A stretch of DNA of 64,000 bases from CAXPZW01 sp049594615 (GTDB taxonomy: Bacteria > Bacteroidota > Bacteroidia > Flavobacteriales_D > Sanyastnellaceae). The notes beneath the pieces are model-generated. The model was not told where the DNA came from. It worked only from the letters and a program-made list of their open reading frames with translations, and searched no databases. The position numbers and the translations under genes were made by a program. The DNA is taken from contig JBMYJR010000005.1 in assembly GCA_049594615.1 (NCBI GenBank), positions 35,318-99,317 on the forward strand, written 5' to 3'. Positions 32,684-41,529 of this stretch are shown here, in pieces (position 1 is the first letter of the stretch; each line of letters begins with the position of its first letter).

Positions 32684-34191
32684 GCTACAGCCACCGAATC
32701 CAACAATTGCTCCAAAAGCGTGCGTTCGTTGCTCAAACGGGGCACTTTGTGTTGTCCACCCAGCTTGCCGCGATCGTCCATCCAACGGTAGAAGGTGCCT
32801 TGCGCTACGCGGTGCACCACAGGTGCACGCACAATCATATCGTGTGAGCGCTTGGCGCGGTAGTCGGTGTTGATCTCCTTGAGGCGGATGTCCAACAGGC
32901 GCACAAACGCATCAAAGTTGGTGGGCGGCTGGGTGAACTCGACCACCCATTCGTGTCCGCCGGCCAGCGCCCCTTGCATGTAAATGGGTGCCGCGGTATA
33001 CTCCGCCACCGAAGCGCCCGTCTGAGAGGCGGCATAGCGGATAGCCTCATCCGCATCTTCCACAATCAGCTCCTCGCCAAAGGCATTGATATAATGCTTG
33101 GTACGCCCAGTGACCTGGATGCGGAATGGGTCCAGCGAAGTGAACTTGACCGTGTCCCCAATCATGTAACGCCATAATCCGCCATTGGTGGTGATGATCG
33201 GAGCGTATTGCACACCCACTTCCACTTCCCGCAACGATACGGTCTCAGGATCGTCCTTGCCGTACTCGCTCAGCGGCATGAATTCGTAGAAAATCCCGTA
33301 GTCCAACATGAGCAACATGTCGTCCGCGCCCGTGCGGTCCTGGATGCCGAAGAAGCCCTCGGACGCGTTGTAAGTCTCAAAGTAATGTACCCCACCCGAA
33401 GGCAACAACGCATCGTATTGCGAACGGTAGGGCTTGAAGCTCACCCCGCCGTGCATGAACAGTTGCAAATTGGGCCACACCTGCTTGAGGTCGCGGGTAC
33501 CAGCCAGCTCCAACACGCGTTCCACCAACAGCAAGGTCCAAGAAGGCACCCCTGCGATGATCACTACGTCCTCTTCCAAGGTGGCGCGGGCCATGCGTTC
33601 TATCTTGCGGTCCCAGTCTTGCATCAAGGCAATCTCCCGGTTTGGGGTGCGCTTGAGCTCCACCCAAAACGGCAGGTTCTTGATGATGATGGCCGACAGG
33701 TCTCCCGTGTGCACACCGCGCTGGGAATCGATCCCTGCGGTGCCGCCCACAATCAGATGCTTACCGTTGAACAACGTTGCCTCAGGCACGCAATGGTAGT
33801 ATAGCGCCAACAAGTCCTTACCGCCTTTGTAGTGGCAGTCCTCCAATGCTTCCTTGGTGACCGGAATGAATTTACTCTGCCCTGCCGTGGTGCCAGAGCT
33901 TTTGGCAAACCACTTCACTTTGCCCGGCCACAGCACGTCGTGTTCGCCGGTGCGGGCCCGTTTGATGTAGGGTTCGAGCTCGGTGTAGTTGCGGATGGGC
34001 ACCGCCTTGCGAAAGTCCTCCAACCGCTTGACCTGGTGCATCCCGTGCTCATAGCCAAACGCGGTCTTGCTGCCTGCCTCCATCAAGGCCTCAAACAGCT
34101 CCCCCTGCACCTCATTCGGGTACTGGCGGAACAATGCGATTTGATGCACGCGCTTTTTCATGATCCAAGAAAAGACGGAGTTCAGAGGCAT
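32680..34191 (-). CDS. GH3-family adenylate-forming enzyme
   Basis: A 503-residue protein of the GH3 (auxin-responsive promoter) family. ATP-binding motif 1 is FAKSSGTTAGQSKFIPV, motif 2 lies in ETYNASEGFFGIQ, and motif 3 in NGGLWRYMIGDTVKFTSLD. Plant GH3 enzymes adenylate an acid such as indole-acetate or jasmonate and join it to an amino acid. Bacterial members are widespread in Bacteroidota and their substrate is unknown. It is followed by a coupled secreted-protein gene and a deoxynucleoside kinase. The start is the ATG at 34189-34191, with the weak -7-like TACCTTCA four nt before it. Confidence 0.88.
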   Translation of the reverse strand: MPLNSVFSWIMKKRVHQIALFRQYPNEVQGELFEALMEAGSKTAFGYEHGMHQVKRLEDFRKAVPIRNYTELEPYIKRARTGEHDVLWPGKVKWFAKSSGTTAGQSKFIPVTKEALEDCHYKGGKDLLALYYHCVPEATLFNGKHLIVGGTAGIDSQRGVHTGDLSAIIIKNLPFWVELKRTPNREIALMQDWDRKIERMARATLEEDVVIIAGVPSWTLLLVERVLELAGTRDLKQVWPNLQLFMHGGVSFKPYRSQYDALLPSGGVHYFETYNASEGFFGIQDRTGADDMLLMLDYGIFYEFMPLSEYGKDDPETVSLREVEVGVQYAPIITTNGGLWRYMIGDTVKFTSLDPFRIQVTGRTKHYINAFGEELIVEDADEAIRYAASQTGASVAEYTAAPIYMQGALAGGHEWVVEFTQPPTNFDAFVRLLDIRLKEINTDYRAKRSHDMIVRAPVVHRVAQGTFYRWMDDRGKLGGQHKVPRLSNERTLLEQLLDSVAVA

Positions 34192-34675
34192 GGGATGAAG
34201 GTAGGTATTCTCATGGTTAATGGAAGTGTAAGGGGTTAGTGCAAGGGAAGGTGGGCTGGAGGGGAGTTAAAAGTGAAAAGTGAAGCGTGACTATTTGCTG
34301 AGGTGTCTTGTGTGGAGATAGAACGTGTCAGCAAGGGGGGATGGTATTGGGGAGTTGGGCGTGAGCAGGACACCTACTTGCACTAAAAACCTGCACTGTC
34401 CCCTTGCACTATTCCATCCACAAAGCGGTGGGATTTCTGCAGCGTAAGCTGGAATACGCGTTGGAACTTGGGTGGGTGGCTGGGGGCGGAGGTGGCTCCG
34501 GTGCGAGTAGCACAAAAGAAAAGAATGCCAACATCGTCAGATGGGTGTACTAGGTAGGGCCAAATAGGAGTGACGTTGTGGAAGGTCAGGCGCTAGCGGT
34601 GGTGCAGGATTGCGCGCTGTTGCGCGCGGAACTGAGTGCGAGGGCAGTCCAAAGAAAGCCCAAGCCGCAAATCGC

Positions 34676-34772
34676 CCGTCGGCGCTGACGGCTTTTTCTA
34701 TTTCTGGACATGACCTCAAGCGCGCTTGGGCCCCGCACAGAAATAGAAAAAGCCGCCCTTTGGGGGCGGCTT
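34676..34772. repeat. Mirror-image double terminator / inverted repeat
   Basis: An 18-bp perfect inverted repeat (left arm 34689-34706, right arm 34738-34755; core GGCTTTTTCTATTTCTG) encloses a 31-bp loop that contains the palindrome CAAGCGCGCTTG (34717-34728). Outside the left arm is hairpin CCGTC-GGCGCT-GACGG (about 34677-34692); outside the right arm is the tRNA terminator hairpin. Both hairpins are thus followed by the same T-rich sequence, pointing towards each other. Confidence 0.75.
34747..34772 (-). terminator. Terminator of initiator tRNA
   Basis: On the minus strand the stem AAGCCGCCC / GGGCGGCTT is followed by five T, 13 bp downstream of the tRNA 3' end. Confidence 0.88.
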
Positions 34773-34784
34773 GATCTTTCTTTG

Positions 34785-34857
<73 letters not shown>

Positions 34858-34936
34858 ATGTACGTTCTGATGATAGAACGGGGGCGCAAAGATAGGATTG
34901 TTTCTTTTCTTTGCAACTCCTTTTGGAAGGAAAAAT

Positions 34937-35824
34937 ATGGCAACGCACAAAGCGGGATTCGTAAACATCATTGGCAGTCCGAACGTGGGCAAGTCTACGC
35001 TGATGAACAATTTGGTTGGAGAACGACTAAGCATCATCACGTCCAAGGCACAAACCACGCGGCACCGCATTCTGGGCATCGTGAACGGCGAGGATTTCCA
35101 AATCGTCTACAGCGACACCCCTGGGGTACTCAATCCCAAATACAAGCTGCACGAAGGCATGATGGGCTTCGTAGGCAGCGCACTTTCAGATGCCGACATT
35201 TTACTGGTGGTCACCGACATCTTTGAAAAAGACTTCAACGACCCCAATCTGCTGGAGAAGATCCACGACATCGACATACCTGTTGTGGTGCTGGTCAACA
35301 AGATTGACTTGGGCACCCAAGACCAGGTGGTGGAAACCATTGATATGTGGCGCGAAAAGTTGCCCAAGGCCAAGGTGGCTCCCATCTCAGCGCTTCACAG
35401 CTTCAACGTAGCAGAGCTGCTCAACTGGATCATCGAGCATTTGCCGGCCAGCCCGCCTTACTTCCCCAAAGACGAACTGACCGACAAGAGCATGCGCTTC
35501 TTCGTCTCAGAAATCATCCGCGAAAAGATCTTGCTCAACTACCAAAAGGAAGTGCCCTACAGCTGCGAGGTCATGGTCGAGTCGTACAAGGACGAAGACA
35601 ACATTGTGCGCATCCGGGCCATTATCGTGGTGAACCGCGACACACAAAAAGGGATCCTGATTGGACATCAAGGACGCGCACTCAAGGCGGTGGGCAGTCA
35701 GGCGCGCAAAGACATTGAAGAATTCCTCCAGAAAAAAGTCTTCCTAGAGCTCTACGTGAAGGTGGACAAGAACTGGCGCAACGACGAGAAGAAGCTCAAG
35801 CGCTACGGCTACATGGGCTCATGA
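34937..35824 (+). CDS. era: GTPase Era
   Basis: A 295-residue Era GTPase needed for 16S rRNA maturation and 30S assembly. The G domain has GSPNVGKST (G1), TTRHRI (G2), DTPG (G3), NKID (G4) and ISAL (G5). The C-terminal KH domain is seen in GILIGHQGRALKAVGSQARK and ends in NWRNDEKKLKRYGY. The ATG at 34937 gives the usual length; the upstream start at 34898 adds a non-homologous leader. Its stop overlaps the ispE start (ATGA, 4 bp), so the two are coupled. Confidence 0.96.
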   Translation: MATHKAGFVNIIGSPNVGKSTLMNNLVGERLSIITSKAQTTRHRILGIVNGEDFQIVYSDTPGVLNPKYKLHEGMMGFVGSALSDADILLVVTDIFEKDFNDPNLLEKIHDIDIPVVVLVNKIDLGTQDQVVETIDMWREKLPKAKVAPISALHSFNVAELLNWIIEHLPASPPYFPKDELTDKSMRFFVSEIIREKILLNYQKEVPYSCEVMVESYKDEDNIVRIRAIIVVNRDTQKGILIGHQGRALKAVGSQARKDIEEFLQKKVFLELYVKVDKNWRNDEKKLKRYGYMGS

Positions 35825-36636
35825 TCGCCTTTCCGCCGGCCAAGATCAACCTCGGACTCGATGTGCTCCACAAGCGCGAAGATGGGTTTCACGCCATCCG
35901 AAGCGTCTTCTACCCCATTCCACTGACCGACATTTTGGAAATCATACCTGCACCCGAAGTTTCGAGAGCGGTGTTGACCACTTCTGGGTTGCCCATTCCA
36001 GGACACCCCCAGGACAACCTGTGTGTCAAGGCGCACACCTTGCTGGCGGCCGATCACAACATTCCCGGCGTGCGCATTCACCTGCGTAAACAGATTCCCA
36101 TTGGCGCGGGGCTGGGCGGAGGAAGCGCCGATGGTACGCATGCCCTGCGGGTGATAAACACCTTGTTTGATCTTGAACTGTCCGATGAAGCCTTGCGTGG
36201 CTATGCCGCTGAATTGGGCAGTGACTGTCCGTTCTTTTTGCAGGATGGTGCCATGCTGGTGACCGGTCGCGGCGAGCACATGGAACCCCACCCCATTGAT
36301 CTCTCCGGACAATTCTTGGTACTAGTAATGCCCGATTTTGGGGTGGCTACGGGACCAGCCTACGGCAGCATCACGCCCATGGAACGCGAAGACATGCTTT
36401 CAGACCTGCACAACCATCCGATGGACGCTTGGCATACGCGGGCGATCAATCATTTTGAAAGCGGAAACCTGGAAGCGTACCGTCAAGTCGCACGCATCAA
36501 AACGGCGCTTCAAAACGCTGGTGCGAAGTATGCATCGATGACCGGAAGTGGCGCTGCGGTGTACGGAATCTTCGAGGGTAAAATCGCCTTCACATCTCCC
36601 TTGCCTAACTGCCAAATCTTTGGCTTACAGCTCTGA
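35821..36636 (+). CDS. ispE: 4-diphosphocytidyl-2-C-methyl-D-erythritol kinase
   Basis: A 271-residue GHMP kinase of the MEP isoprenoid pathway, which phosphorylates CDP-ME with ATP. The substrate region is PPAKINLGLDVLHKREDGFH, and the ATP-binding loop is IPIGAGLGGGSADG. The third GHMP motif is near the C-terminus (ASMTGSGAAVYGIF). Coupled to era by a 4-bp overlap. Its stop directly abuts the convergent lptF-like gene, with no room for a terminator. Confidence 0.95.
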   Translation: MIAFPPAKINLGLDVLHKREDGFHAIRSVFYPIPLTDILEIIPAPEVSRAVLTTSGLPIPGHPQDNLCVKAHTLLAADHNIPGVRIHLRKQIPIGAGLGGGSADGTHALRVINTLFDLELSDEALRGYAAELGSDCPFFLQDGAMLVTGRGEHMEPHPIDLSGQFLVLVMPDFGVATGPAYGSITPMEREDMLSDLHNHPMDAWHTRAINHFESGNLEAYRQVARIKTALQNAGAKYASMTGSGAAVYGIFEGKIAFTSPLPNCQIFGLQL

Positions 36637-37713
36637 TCACTTGGGCGCCCGACGGTAGATCGCAAGCGAAACCAGACTGAATATCACATTCGGCACCCAT
36701 ACGGCCAGAAGCACAGGGAACCCCACCTTGATGGCCGCCACTTGGGTGATGCGCTCGGTGAACAAGAATACCGCCGCAATGATGACCGCCAGTAGAATCG
36801 GCACACCCATACCCCCGCGGGATTTGCGGGAAGCCAAGGTGGCTCCAATGAATGTGAGAATTAAGATGGTAAAGGCCCGTGCGGTGCGCGCGTGGATCTC
36901 GATGTCGATGTCGGCGATGGTGGTGGCACCTGCTTTGAGTTCGGCTTCCCGGTAATTGTATAGCTCGGGGGTGATTTGATTGCGGATCACCTCAGAAGGG
37001 CGCCCGAAATTGTCCAAGCGCATGTTCAGCGCCGTGTCCAGGGTGCCAAAGTCTTGGATCTGTTCATCCCCAAACGCGGCAATGCGACGTACCTGGGCAT
37101 CGATGAGGGTCCAAGTGCTGTCCTCAGGATTGAAGCGTGCGCGCGAGGCGATGATCTTCTCTACCAGCTGTTCGTTCGCCCACGTCTCTTTGCTGAAGTG
37201 GTACCCGAGCTGCTTCTCTTCGTCAATCCAATCGAAGAAGTAGATGTTTCCGGGCTGGATCTCTCGGTAAATCTTTCGTCCAAAATTGTGTGACCCAAAG
37301 ATGTACTCACGGTCAAAATCAAACTTCACCCGGTTGGTCACCGGAATCAAGAAGTGGCTCGCCAGTAGGATGGCCATCATGATGAAAATTCCCGCTACCA
37401 AAAACGGACGCAGCATGCGATTGAAGCTGACTCCAGCACTCAAAATGGCTACAAGCTCGGTTTGCTGGGCCATGCGGCTGGCCACCCAAATCACAGATAG
37501 GAACACCAAAAACGGACTCAGTTGGTTGCCAAAAAACAGGCAGAAGGGCAGGTAGTTGTGCAGCAAAACACGCCCTACACTGGCGCCTGAATCCAAAAAG
37601 TCGTCCACCCGCTCGCTGAAGTCGATCACCACCGAAATGATGACAAACAACCCCAGCACAAAGGCGAAGGTGCCCAGGAACTTTTTGATGATATACCAGT
37701 CGATCTTTTTCAC
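36637..37713 (-). CDS. LptF/LptG-family lipopolysaccharide export permease
   Basis: A 358-residue YjgP/YjgQ protein. Membrane helices lie at the N-terminus (FLGTFAFVLGLFVIISVVI), near 60-120 and in the last 90 residues (VPILLAVIIAAVFLFTERIT, IKVGFPVLLAVWVPNVIFSL). The periplasmic beta-jellyroll lies between them. With LptB it extracts LPS from the inner membrane and hands it to LptC/A. It follows tgt with no gap between stop and start. LptF and LptG cannot be told apart here. Confidence 0.9.
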   Translation of the reverse strand: MKKIDWYIIKKFLGTFAFVLGLFVIISVVIDFSERVDDFLDSGASVGRVLLHNYLPFCLFFGNQLSPFLVFLSVIWVASRMAQQTELVAILSAGVSFNRMLRPFLVAGIFIMMAILLASHFLIPVTNRVKFDFDREYIFGSHNFGRKIYREIQPGNIYFFDWIDEEKQLGYHFSKETWANEQLVEKIIASRARFNPEDSTWTLIDAQVRRIAAFGDEQIQDFGTLDTALNMRLDNFGRPSEVIRNQITPELYNYREAELKAGATTIADIDIEIHARTARAFTILILTFIGATLASRKSRGGMGVPILLAVIIAAVFLFTERITQVAAIKVGFPVLLAVWVPNVIFSLVSLAIYRRAPK

Positions 37714-38844
37714 CTACAGACGCGCCGAGAGTTTGGGGACGAGCTGGTTCTTCCAGTCGGTGAAGGTACCGTCCAAGATGCGCTCGCGTGCCTCTCGTAC
37801 CAACTCCAGATAGAAGGCCAAATTGTGTATGGTCGGGATGATCTTGCCCAGCATCTCGCCCGAATGCACCAGGTGACGCAGATAGGCTTTGGTGTAGGCT
37901 TGGTCCACAAACGAAGTCCCTGTCGGATCCAACGGCGAAAAGTCGTCGATCCACTTGGCATTTCGAAGATTGATGATGCCTTCGCGGGTGAAAATCTGCC
38001 CGTTGCGCGCATTGCGCGTGGGCAAGACACAATCGAACATATCCACCCCAAGTGAGATGCATTCCAGCAGGTTTGCCGGGGTACCCACCCCCATCAAATA
38101 GCGAGGTTTGTCAGTGGGCAAAACACCGGTCACCACTTCGGTCATGGCGTACATTTCATCGTTGGGTTCGCCCACGCTCAGCCCGCCAATGGCAATGCCG
38201 AGGGGATCCTTGGAAGCACAGTACTCGGCGCTTTTGATGCGCAGGTCTGTATAGGTACTTCCCTGGACGATGGGGAACAACGCCTGCTGGTGGCCGTAAA
38301 GCGGCTCGGTTTCTTCCAAGCGTTTGATGCAGCGGTCCAGCCAGCGGTTGGTCATGCTCAATGAGCGAGCAGCGTAGTCAAAGTCACACGGAAACGGAGG
38401 ACATTCGTCAAAGGCCATGATGATGTCAGCGCCGATGATGCGCTGAATGTCCATGACCTTCTCAGGGGTAAACAAGTGTTGCGACCCGTCAATGTGCGAG
38501 CGAAACTTGGCCCCTTCCTCAGAAATCTTGCGTCGGTGACTGAGCGAGTATACTTGGTAGCCTCCACTGTCGGTGAGCAGAGGGCGGTCCCAACCGTTGA
38601 ACTTGTGCAGTCCTCCAGCTTGTTCGATGATGTCCAGTCCCGGACGCAAGTACAGGTGGTAGGTGTTGCCCAAAATAATTTGGGCTTGGGTGTCGTCCTT
38701 TAGGGTTTGCTGGGTCACGCCCTTGACCGTACCGGCGGTCCCCACAGGCATGAAAATGGGGGTCTGGATGGTGCCATGGTCGGTCTCCAAGGTTCCGGCA
38801 CGGGCCGAAGAATGCGGGTCGGTGTGGTTGAGGGTAAACTGCAT
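37714..38844 (-). CDS. tgt: tRNA-guanine transglycosylase
   Basis: About 376 residues. It exchanges guanine-34 for preQ1 in GUN-anticodon tRNAs. Signatures: TPIFMPVGTAGTVKG, LLTDSGGYQVYSLS (first active-site Asp), SVGEPNDEMY and the nucleophile region DMFDCVLPTRNARNGQIFT. Odd feature: the usual zinc site C-x-C-x2-C before AYLRHL is absent. The segment reads PTGTSFVDQAYTKAYLRHL, although the distal His (TIHNL) remains. The start is set at the ATG at 38844; the frame is open to 38862. lptF follows without a gap. Confidence 0.93.
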   Translation of the reverse strand: MQFTLNHTDPHSSARAGTLETDHGTIQTPIFMPVGTAGTVKGVTQQTLKDDTQAQIILGNTYHLYLRPGLDIIEQAGGLHKFNGWDRPLLTDSGGYQVYSLSHRRKISEEGAKFRSHIDGSQHLFTPEKVMDIQRIIGADIIMAFDECPPFPCDFDYAARSLSMTNRWLDRCIKRLEETEPLYGHQQALFPIVQGSTYTDLRIKSAEYCASKDPLGIAIGGLSVGEPNDEMYAMTEVVTGVLPTDKPRYLMGVGTPANLLECISLGVDMFDCVLPTRNARNGQIFTREGIINLRNAKWIDDFSPLDPTGTSFVDQAYTKAYLRHLVHSGEMLGKIIPTIHNLAFYLELVREARERILDGTFTDWKNQLVPKLSARL

Positions 38845-38912
38845 GCCCGGCAAAAGTGCCACAAAACCGGGAAAGTCCCCCGCGCCTCGGGCAGTGTTCG
38901 TAACATTGTGGC

Positions 38913-39620
38913 ATGGTCGGCACCCTGATCAACGTAGGTACCGTGGCTGCAGGCTCGTTGTTGGGCATGGGCCTCAATGCACGATTGCCCGAGCGCTTCA
39001 CCCAGATTGTGTTCCAAGTGTTGGGCCTGTTTACCCTGCTTATGGGGGTGCACATGGCCTTGGGCAGCGGCAACATGCTGGTGCTGGTATTGGGCACTTT
39101 GATTGGAGCCATCATCGGTGAGGCCTGCAAACTGGAAGACCGCGCCAACCGTTTGGCCGAAAAGCTCGGCGCCGCCCGCTCCCCCGACGACGCGGGCAAG
39201 TTTGCGCAAGGGCTGGTGACGGCCTTTATGCTGTTTTGCGTAGGTGCACTCACTGTGCTCGGTTGCTTTCAAGAAGGCCTCGAAGGCGACAACCGCCTGA
39301 TCATCACCAAGGCCATCATGGATTTCTTCAGCTCCACAGCTTTGGCTGCTGCCTTTGGCAAAGGCGTATTGTTTTCGGTGGTGCCGCTGTTGGTGTACCA
39401 AGGGGGGCTCACGCTACTGGCCGGCGTGCTCAAACCCATCCTCAGCGACCCGATGATCACCGAACTCTCGGCTTCGGGCGGGCTGATGCTCATGGGGCTG
39501 GGCATCAACATCTTGGACATCCGTCACATCCGCGTGGTCAACATGCTCCCGGCGCTGATCACCACTGCTGCCCTCACCGCACTGGCCCAGTATTTCGGTT
39601 GGTACGCCATTCTGGGCTGA
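38913..39620 (+). CDS. DUF554 membrane protein
   Basis: A 235-residue protein with about six to seven hydrophobic segments and the DUF554 (YdfK-like) pattern: GTLINVGTVAAGSLLGMGLN at the N-terminus, TAFMLFCVGALTVLG in the middle, and GGLMLMGLGINILDIRHIRV near the C-terminus. It is a putative transporter of unknown substrate. A one-mismatch -7 element (TAACATTG) ends 4 nt before the ATG. Divergent from tgt, with 68 bp between the start codons. Confidence 0.88.
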   Translation: MVGTLINVGTVAAGSLLGMGLNARLPERFTQIVFQVLGLFTLLMGVHMALGSGNMLVLVLGTLIGAIIGEACKLEDRANRLAEKLGAARSPDDAGKFAQGLVTAFMLFCVGALTVLGCFQEGLEGDNRLIITKAIMDFFSSTALAAAFGKGVLFSVVPLLVYQGGLTLLAGVLKPILSDPMITELSASGGLMLMGLGINILDIRHIRVVNMLPALITTAALTALAQYFGWYAILG

Positions 39621-39819
39621 GTTATGGCACGGCTTTTTGCCTGAGCACTCCCCTTCCCAACACCATCGCATGTCAATTCGACATACAAAACCACGCTAGA
39701 CTGCAATTTTGTCGCATTAACCCAGGCTATTCGGACAGAATTTCATCGAAAACACCAATGGCATCGAATTTGGCCTAGGGGAGTCAAACGAAAACGCAAA
39801 CAACTCATTTTCGATAGAC

Positions 39820-40260
39820 ATGAAAGTCACCAAGTACAACACCCGTCGCCCCGCATTGTGGAACCCGTTCTTCGATGATTTCTTCACCCGAGACCTCTTC
39901 CACGCCGCAGCGACCCCGGGCGCAAACACCTCACACCGTTTCGCGACCAATATTCGGGAAACCGAAACCGCATTCGAACTCGAACTGGCGGCTCCCGGCT
40001 TCGGCAAAGATGCATTCGACATTGAGCTCAATGACAGCAAGTTGACCGTATCGGCCAAGCGCGAAGCCGCGAACGACAAGCAAGAGAACAAGTACTACCG
40101 CAAGGAATTTGGGACTGCTTCGCTGAAACGCACCTTCTCGGTTCCTGACACGGTCAGCGAGGAGGACGTAAAAGCGCGCTTTGAAAACGGCGTGCTCTAC
40201 ATTTCCCTCCCCAAGAAAGAAGAAACCGTTGCGCCCAAGCGGCACATCGAAGTGGGATAA
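39820..40260 (+). CDS. Small heat-shock protein (Hsp20/alpha-crystallin)
   Basis: A 146-residue sHSP. The alpha-crystallin domain covers about residues 40-146 with FELELAAPGFGKDAFDIELN, LKRTFSVPDTVSEEDVKARF and the A-x-x-x-G-V-L motif FENGVLYISLPK. It holds unfolded proteins in oligomers under stress. The 199-bp upstream region shows no convincing TANNTTTG element. The 3' side carries four consecutive hairpins, the last a strong terminator. Confidence 0.93.
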   Translation: MKVTKYNTRRPALWNPFFDDFFTRDLFHAAATPGANTSHRFATNIRETETAFELELAAPGFGKDAFDIELNDSKLTVSAKREAANDKQENKYYRKEFGTASLKRTFSVPDTVSEEDVKARFENGVLYISLPKKEETVAPKRHIEVG

Positions 40261-40274
40261 TCAGCAAAACCGAT

Positions 40275-40405
40275 GCGGACAAAGGTCCGCTTCGTTTCCC
40301 AGCTCTTCAAAAGAGCAATAGCCTCGGCAAGAGGCGTTTCATCTACAGATTGGTTTTTGGTTAAGGTTGAAAGCCCCGCCCCTAACGGCGGGGCTTTCGC
40401 TTTTT
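40275..40405 (+). other. Four-hairpin structured 3' region of hsp20
   Basis: Starting 15 bp after the hsp20 stop: GCGGAC-AAAG-GTCCGC (40275-40290), GCTCTT-CAA-AAGAGC (40302-40316), GCCTC-GGCAA-GAGGC (40321-40335), then a 12-bp stem GAAAGCCCCGCC / GGCGGGGCTTTC (40369-40398) followed by GC and five T. The last is the terminator. The first three have no T-run, so they are not simple terminators. A processed 3'-UTR RNA or an RNA-stability element is possible. Confidence 0.6.
40369..40405 (+). terminator. Terminator after hsp20
   Basis: Perfect 12-bp stem with a 6-nt loop and a T-run; it is the last of the four hairpins downstream of hsp20. Confidence 0.9.
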
Positions 40406-40603
40406 ACAATCCATTATGGCAAACGCACCAACCATTCCTTGAGCATGGTGATCTACAAAGTCAGGCGCTTACGGCTTGGTGACGGGGGAAGGGGAGGTGA
40501 GATTTGTGGGGCTGCATCGCGGCGCAGGTGAACAACGGCGGCGGCGGTGGTGGAGGCGGGACGGGGCTACGGGGCCCCGGGTGGGACTCCGGCAAAATCC
40601 AGG
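40406..40603. other. GC-rich spacer, no gene seen
   Basis: About 200 bp between the hsp20 terminator and the end of the minus-strand muramidase-like gene (the full gap from hsp20 is 343 bp). It is rich in G on the plus strand (for example the run around 40538-40580) and holds no credible ORF or terminator for the convergent gene. Confidence 0.4.
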
Positions 40604-41290
40604 CTACTCTTCAAGCTTCTCGCGAAACCACTCCATGCGCTCCAACCCCTTCTCCACATAAGTGGGGTCATGCGTTCTAGGCCCACCCACAGCCGGATAC
40701 TTGCGTCCGGTGTTGTGGATGTGAAAGGCGTCCTTGAAATGCCCTTTGCGCAAATGCTTGCCATACTCCTCGGCAATCCAACGGGCGCCGTACCACACAG
40801 CGCTGTCTCCCCGGATGTCCGAGATGTTGACTTCCATGTCAATGCACTTGTAGCCCATGAGCTGGAACGGGCCCCAGGAGGTGGCCAGGTTGGTGACCGC
40901 AGCATCCGAGGCGTCTGCCAAATGGCTGGTTTTCACCTGCTCGTACTTGCGGCGGTCGCCAGAGCGCACCGCCAGCAACCGGTTGTACACGCCCGGTTCA
41001 AAGCGCGAGCCTGCGGGTTTGCGTCCACTGCACTCTAGGGTAATCAAGGCCAATAAGTAATCCGCAGGTAGGTCAAATTGCTCGGCGGCGGCTTGGGCTT
41101 CGGAGCCGTAATTCTGCCAGGTCAAGTCCAGCGCATTCAAGGTTGCAGGGCCCGCTTGCCAATTGGTCTTGGAGGGCATCGGCGCATGGCTCGAACGCCA
41201 GTGCATCAACGCCCAAAGCCCCACTGCGAGTGCACCGAGCACCAGCAGGGAAGCCAAAGCGGTTTTAGGACGTGAGGTTCGGCGAGCCAT
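40604..41290 (-). CDS. Membrane-anchored muramidase / lytic transglycosylase-like protein
   Basis: About 228 residues from the ATG at 41290. An N-terminal anchor or signal (ASLLVLGALAVGLWALMHW) precedes a lysozyme-like domain: DYLLALITLECSGRKPAGSR (likely catalytic Glu in TLE), GVYNRLLAVRSGDRRKYEQV and NLATSWGPFQLMGYKC, the S-W-G-x-F-Q-L signature of N-acetylmuramidase or transglycosylase folds. It probably cuts peptidoglycan glycan strands in the periplasm. No phage genes are around it, so a housekeeping or cell-wall remodelling role fits better than an endolysin. Confidence 0.75.
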   Translation of the reverse strand: MARRTSRPKTALASLLVLGALAVGLWALMHWRSSHAPMPSKTNWQAGPATLNALDLTWQNYGSEAQAAAEQFDLPADYLLALITLECSGRKPAGSRFEPGVYNRLLAVRSGDRRKYEQVKTSHLADASDAAVTNLATSWGPFQLMGYKCIDMEVNISDIRGDSAVWYGARWIAEEYGKHLRKGHFKDAFHIHNTGRKYPAVGGPRTHDPTYVEKGLERMEWFREKLEE

Positions 41291-41529
41291 GGTCAGGCGC
41301 AAGCTAAGCAATGGCCCACCGATCCCCAGTGCTATTCCAGAATCAGTTGACAGGTATGCTGCAAGCGCTCCCCTTGCCCACGCATCCAGTAGATTCCAAG
41401 AGCGAGAAGTCAGAATATGCCCGGTCGTGGTTCATCCAATGCGGATTTCGCATTCTGGGCGAGTATTCGACCAGCACGCCATCCACAAAACAGACCCTAC
41501 ACATGCGCCACTTGCAGCGCACCTTTTGC

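Larger units (their letters stand above)
34192..34784. other. Gene-free region left of the initiator tRNA
   Basis: About 590 bp without a credible gene. The left 350 bp are purine-rich with TGCACT repeated around 34378-34411. A small GCGCGC-TGTT-GCGCGC hairpin lies at 34612-34627. The right end (34676-34772) is a symmetric element made of two terminator hairpins that face each other, described separately. Confidence 0.45.

Noticed and set aside
40604..41290. Muramidase-like gene as a prophage endolysin
   Set aside because: No holin, structural, integrase or att-like sequences lie around it; neighbours are housekeeping genes.
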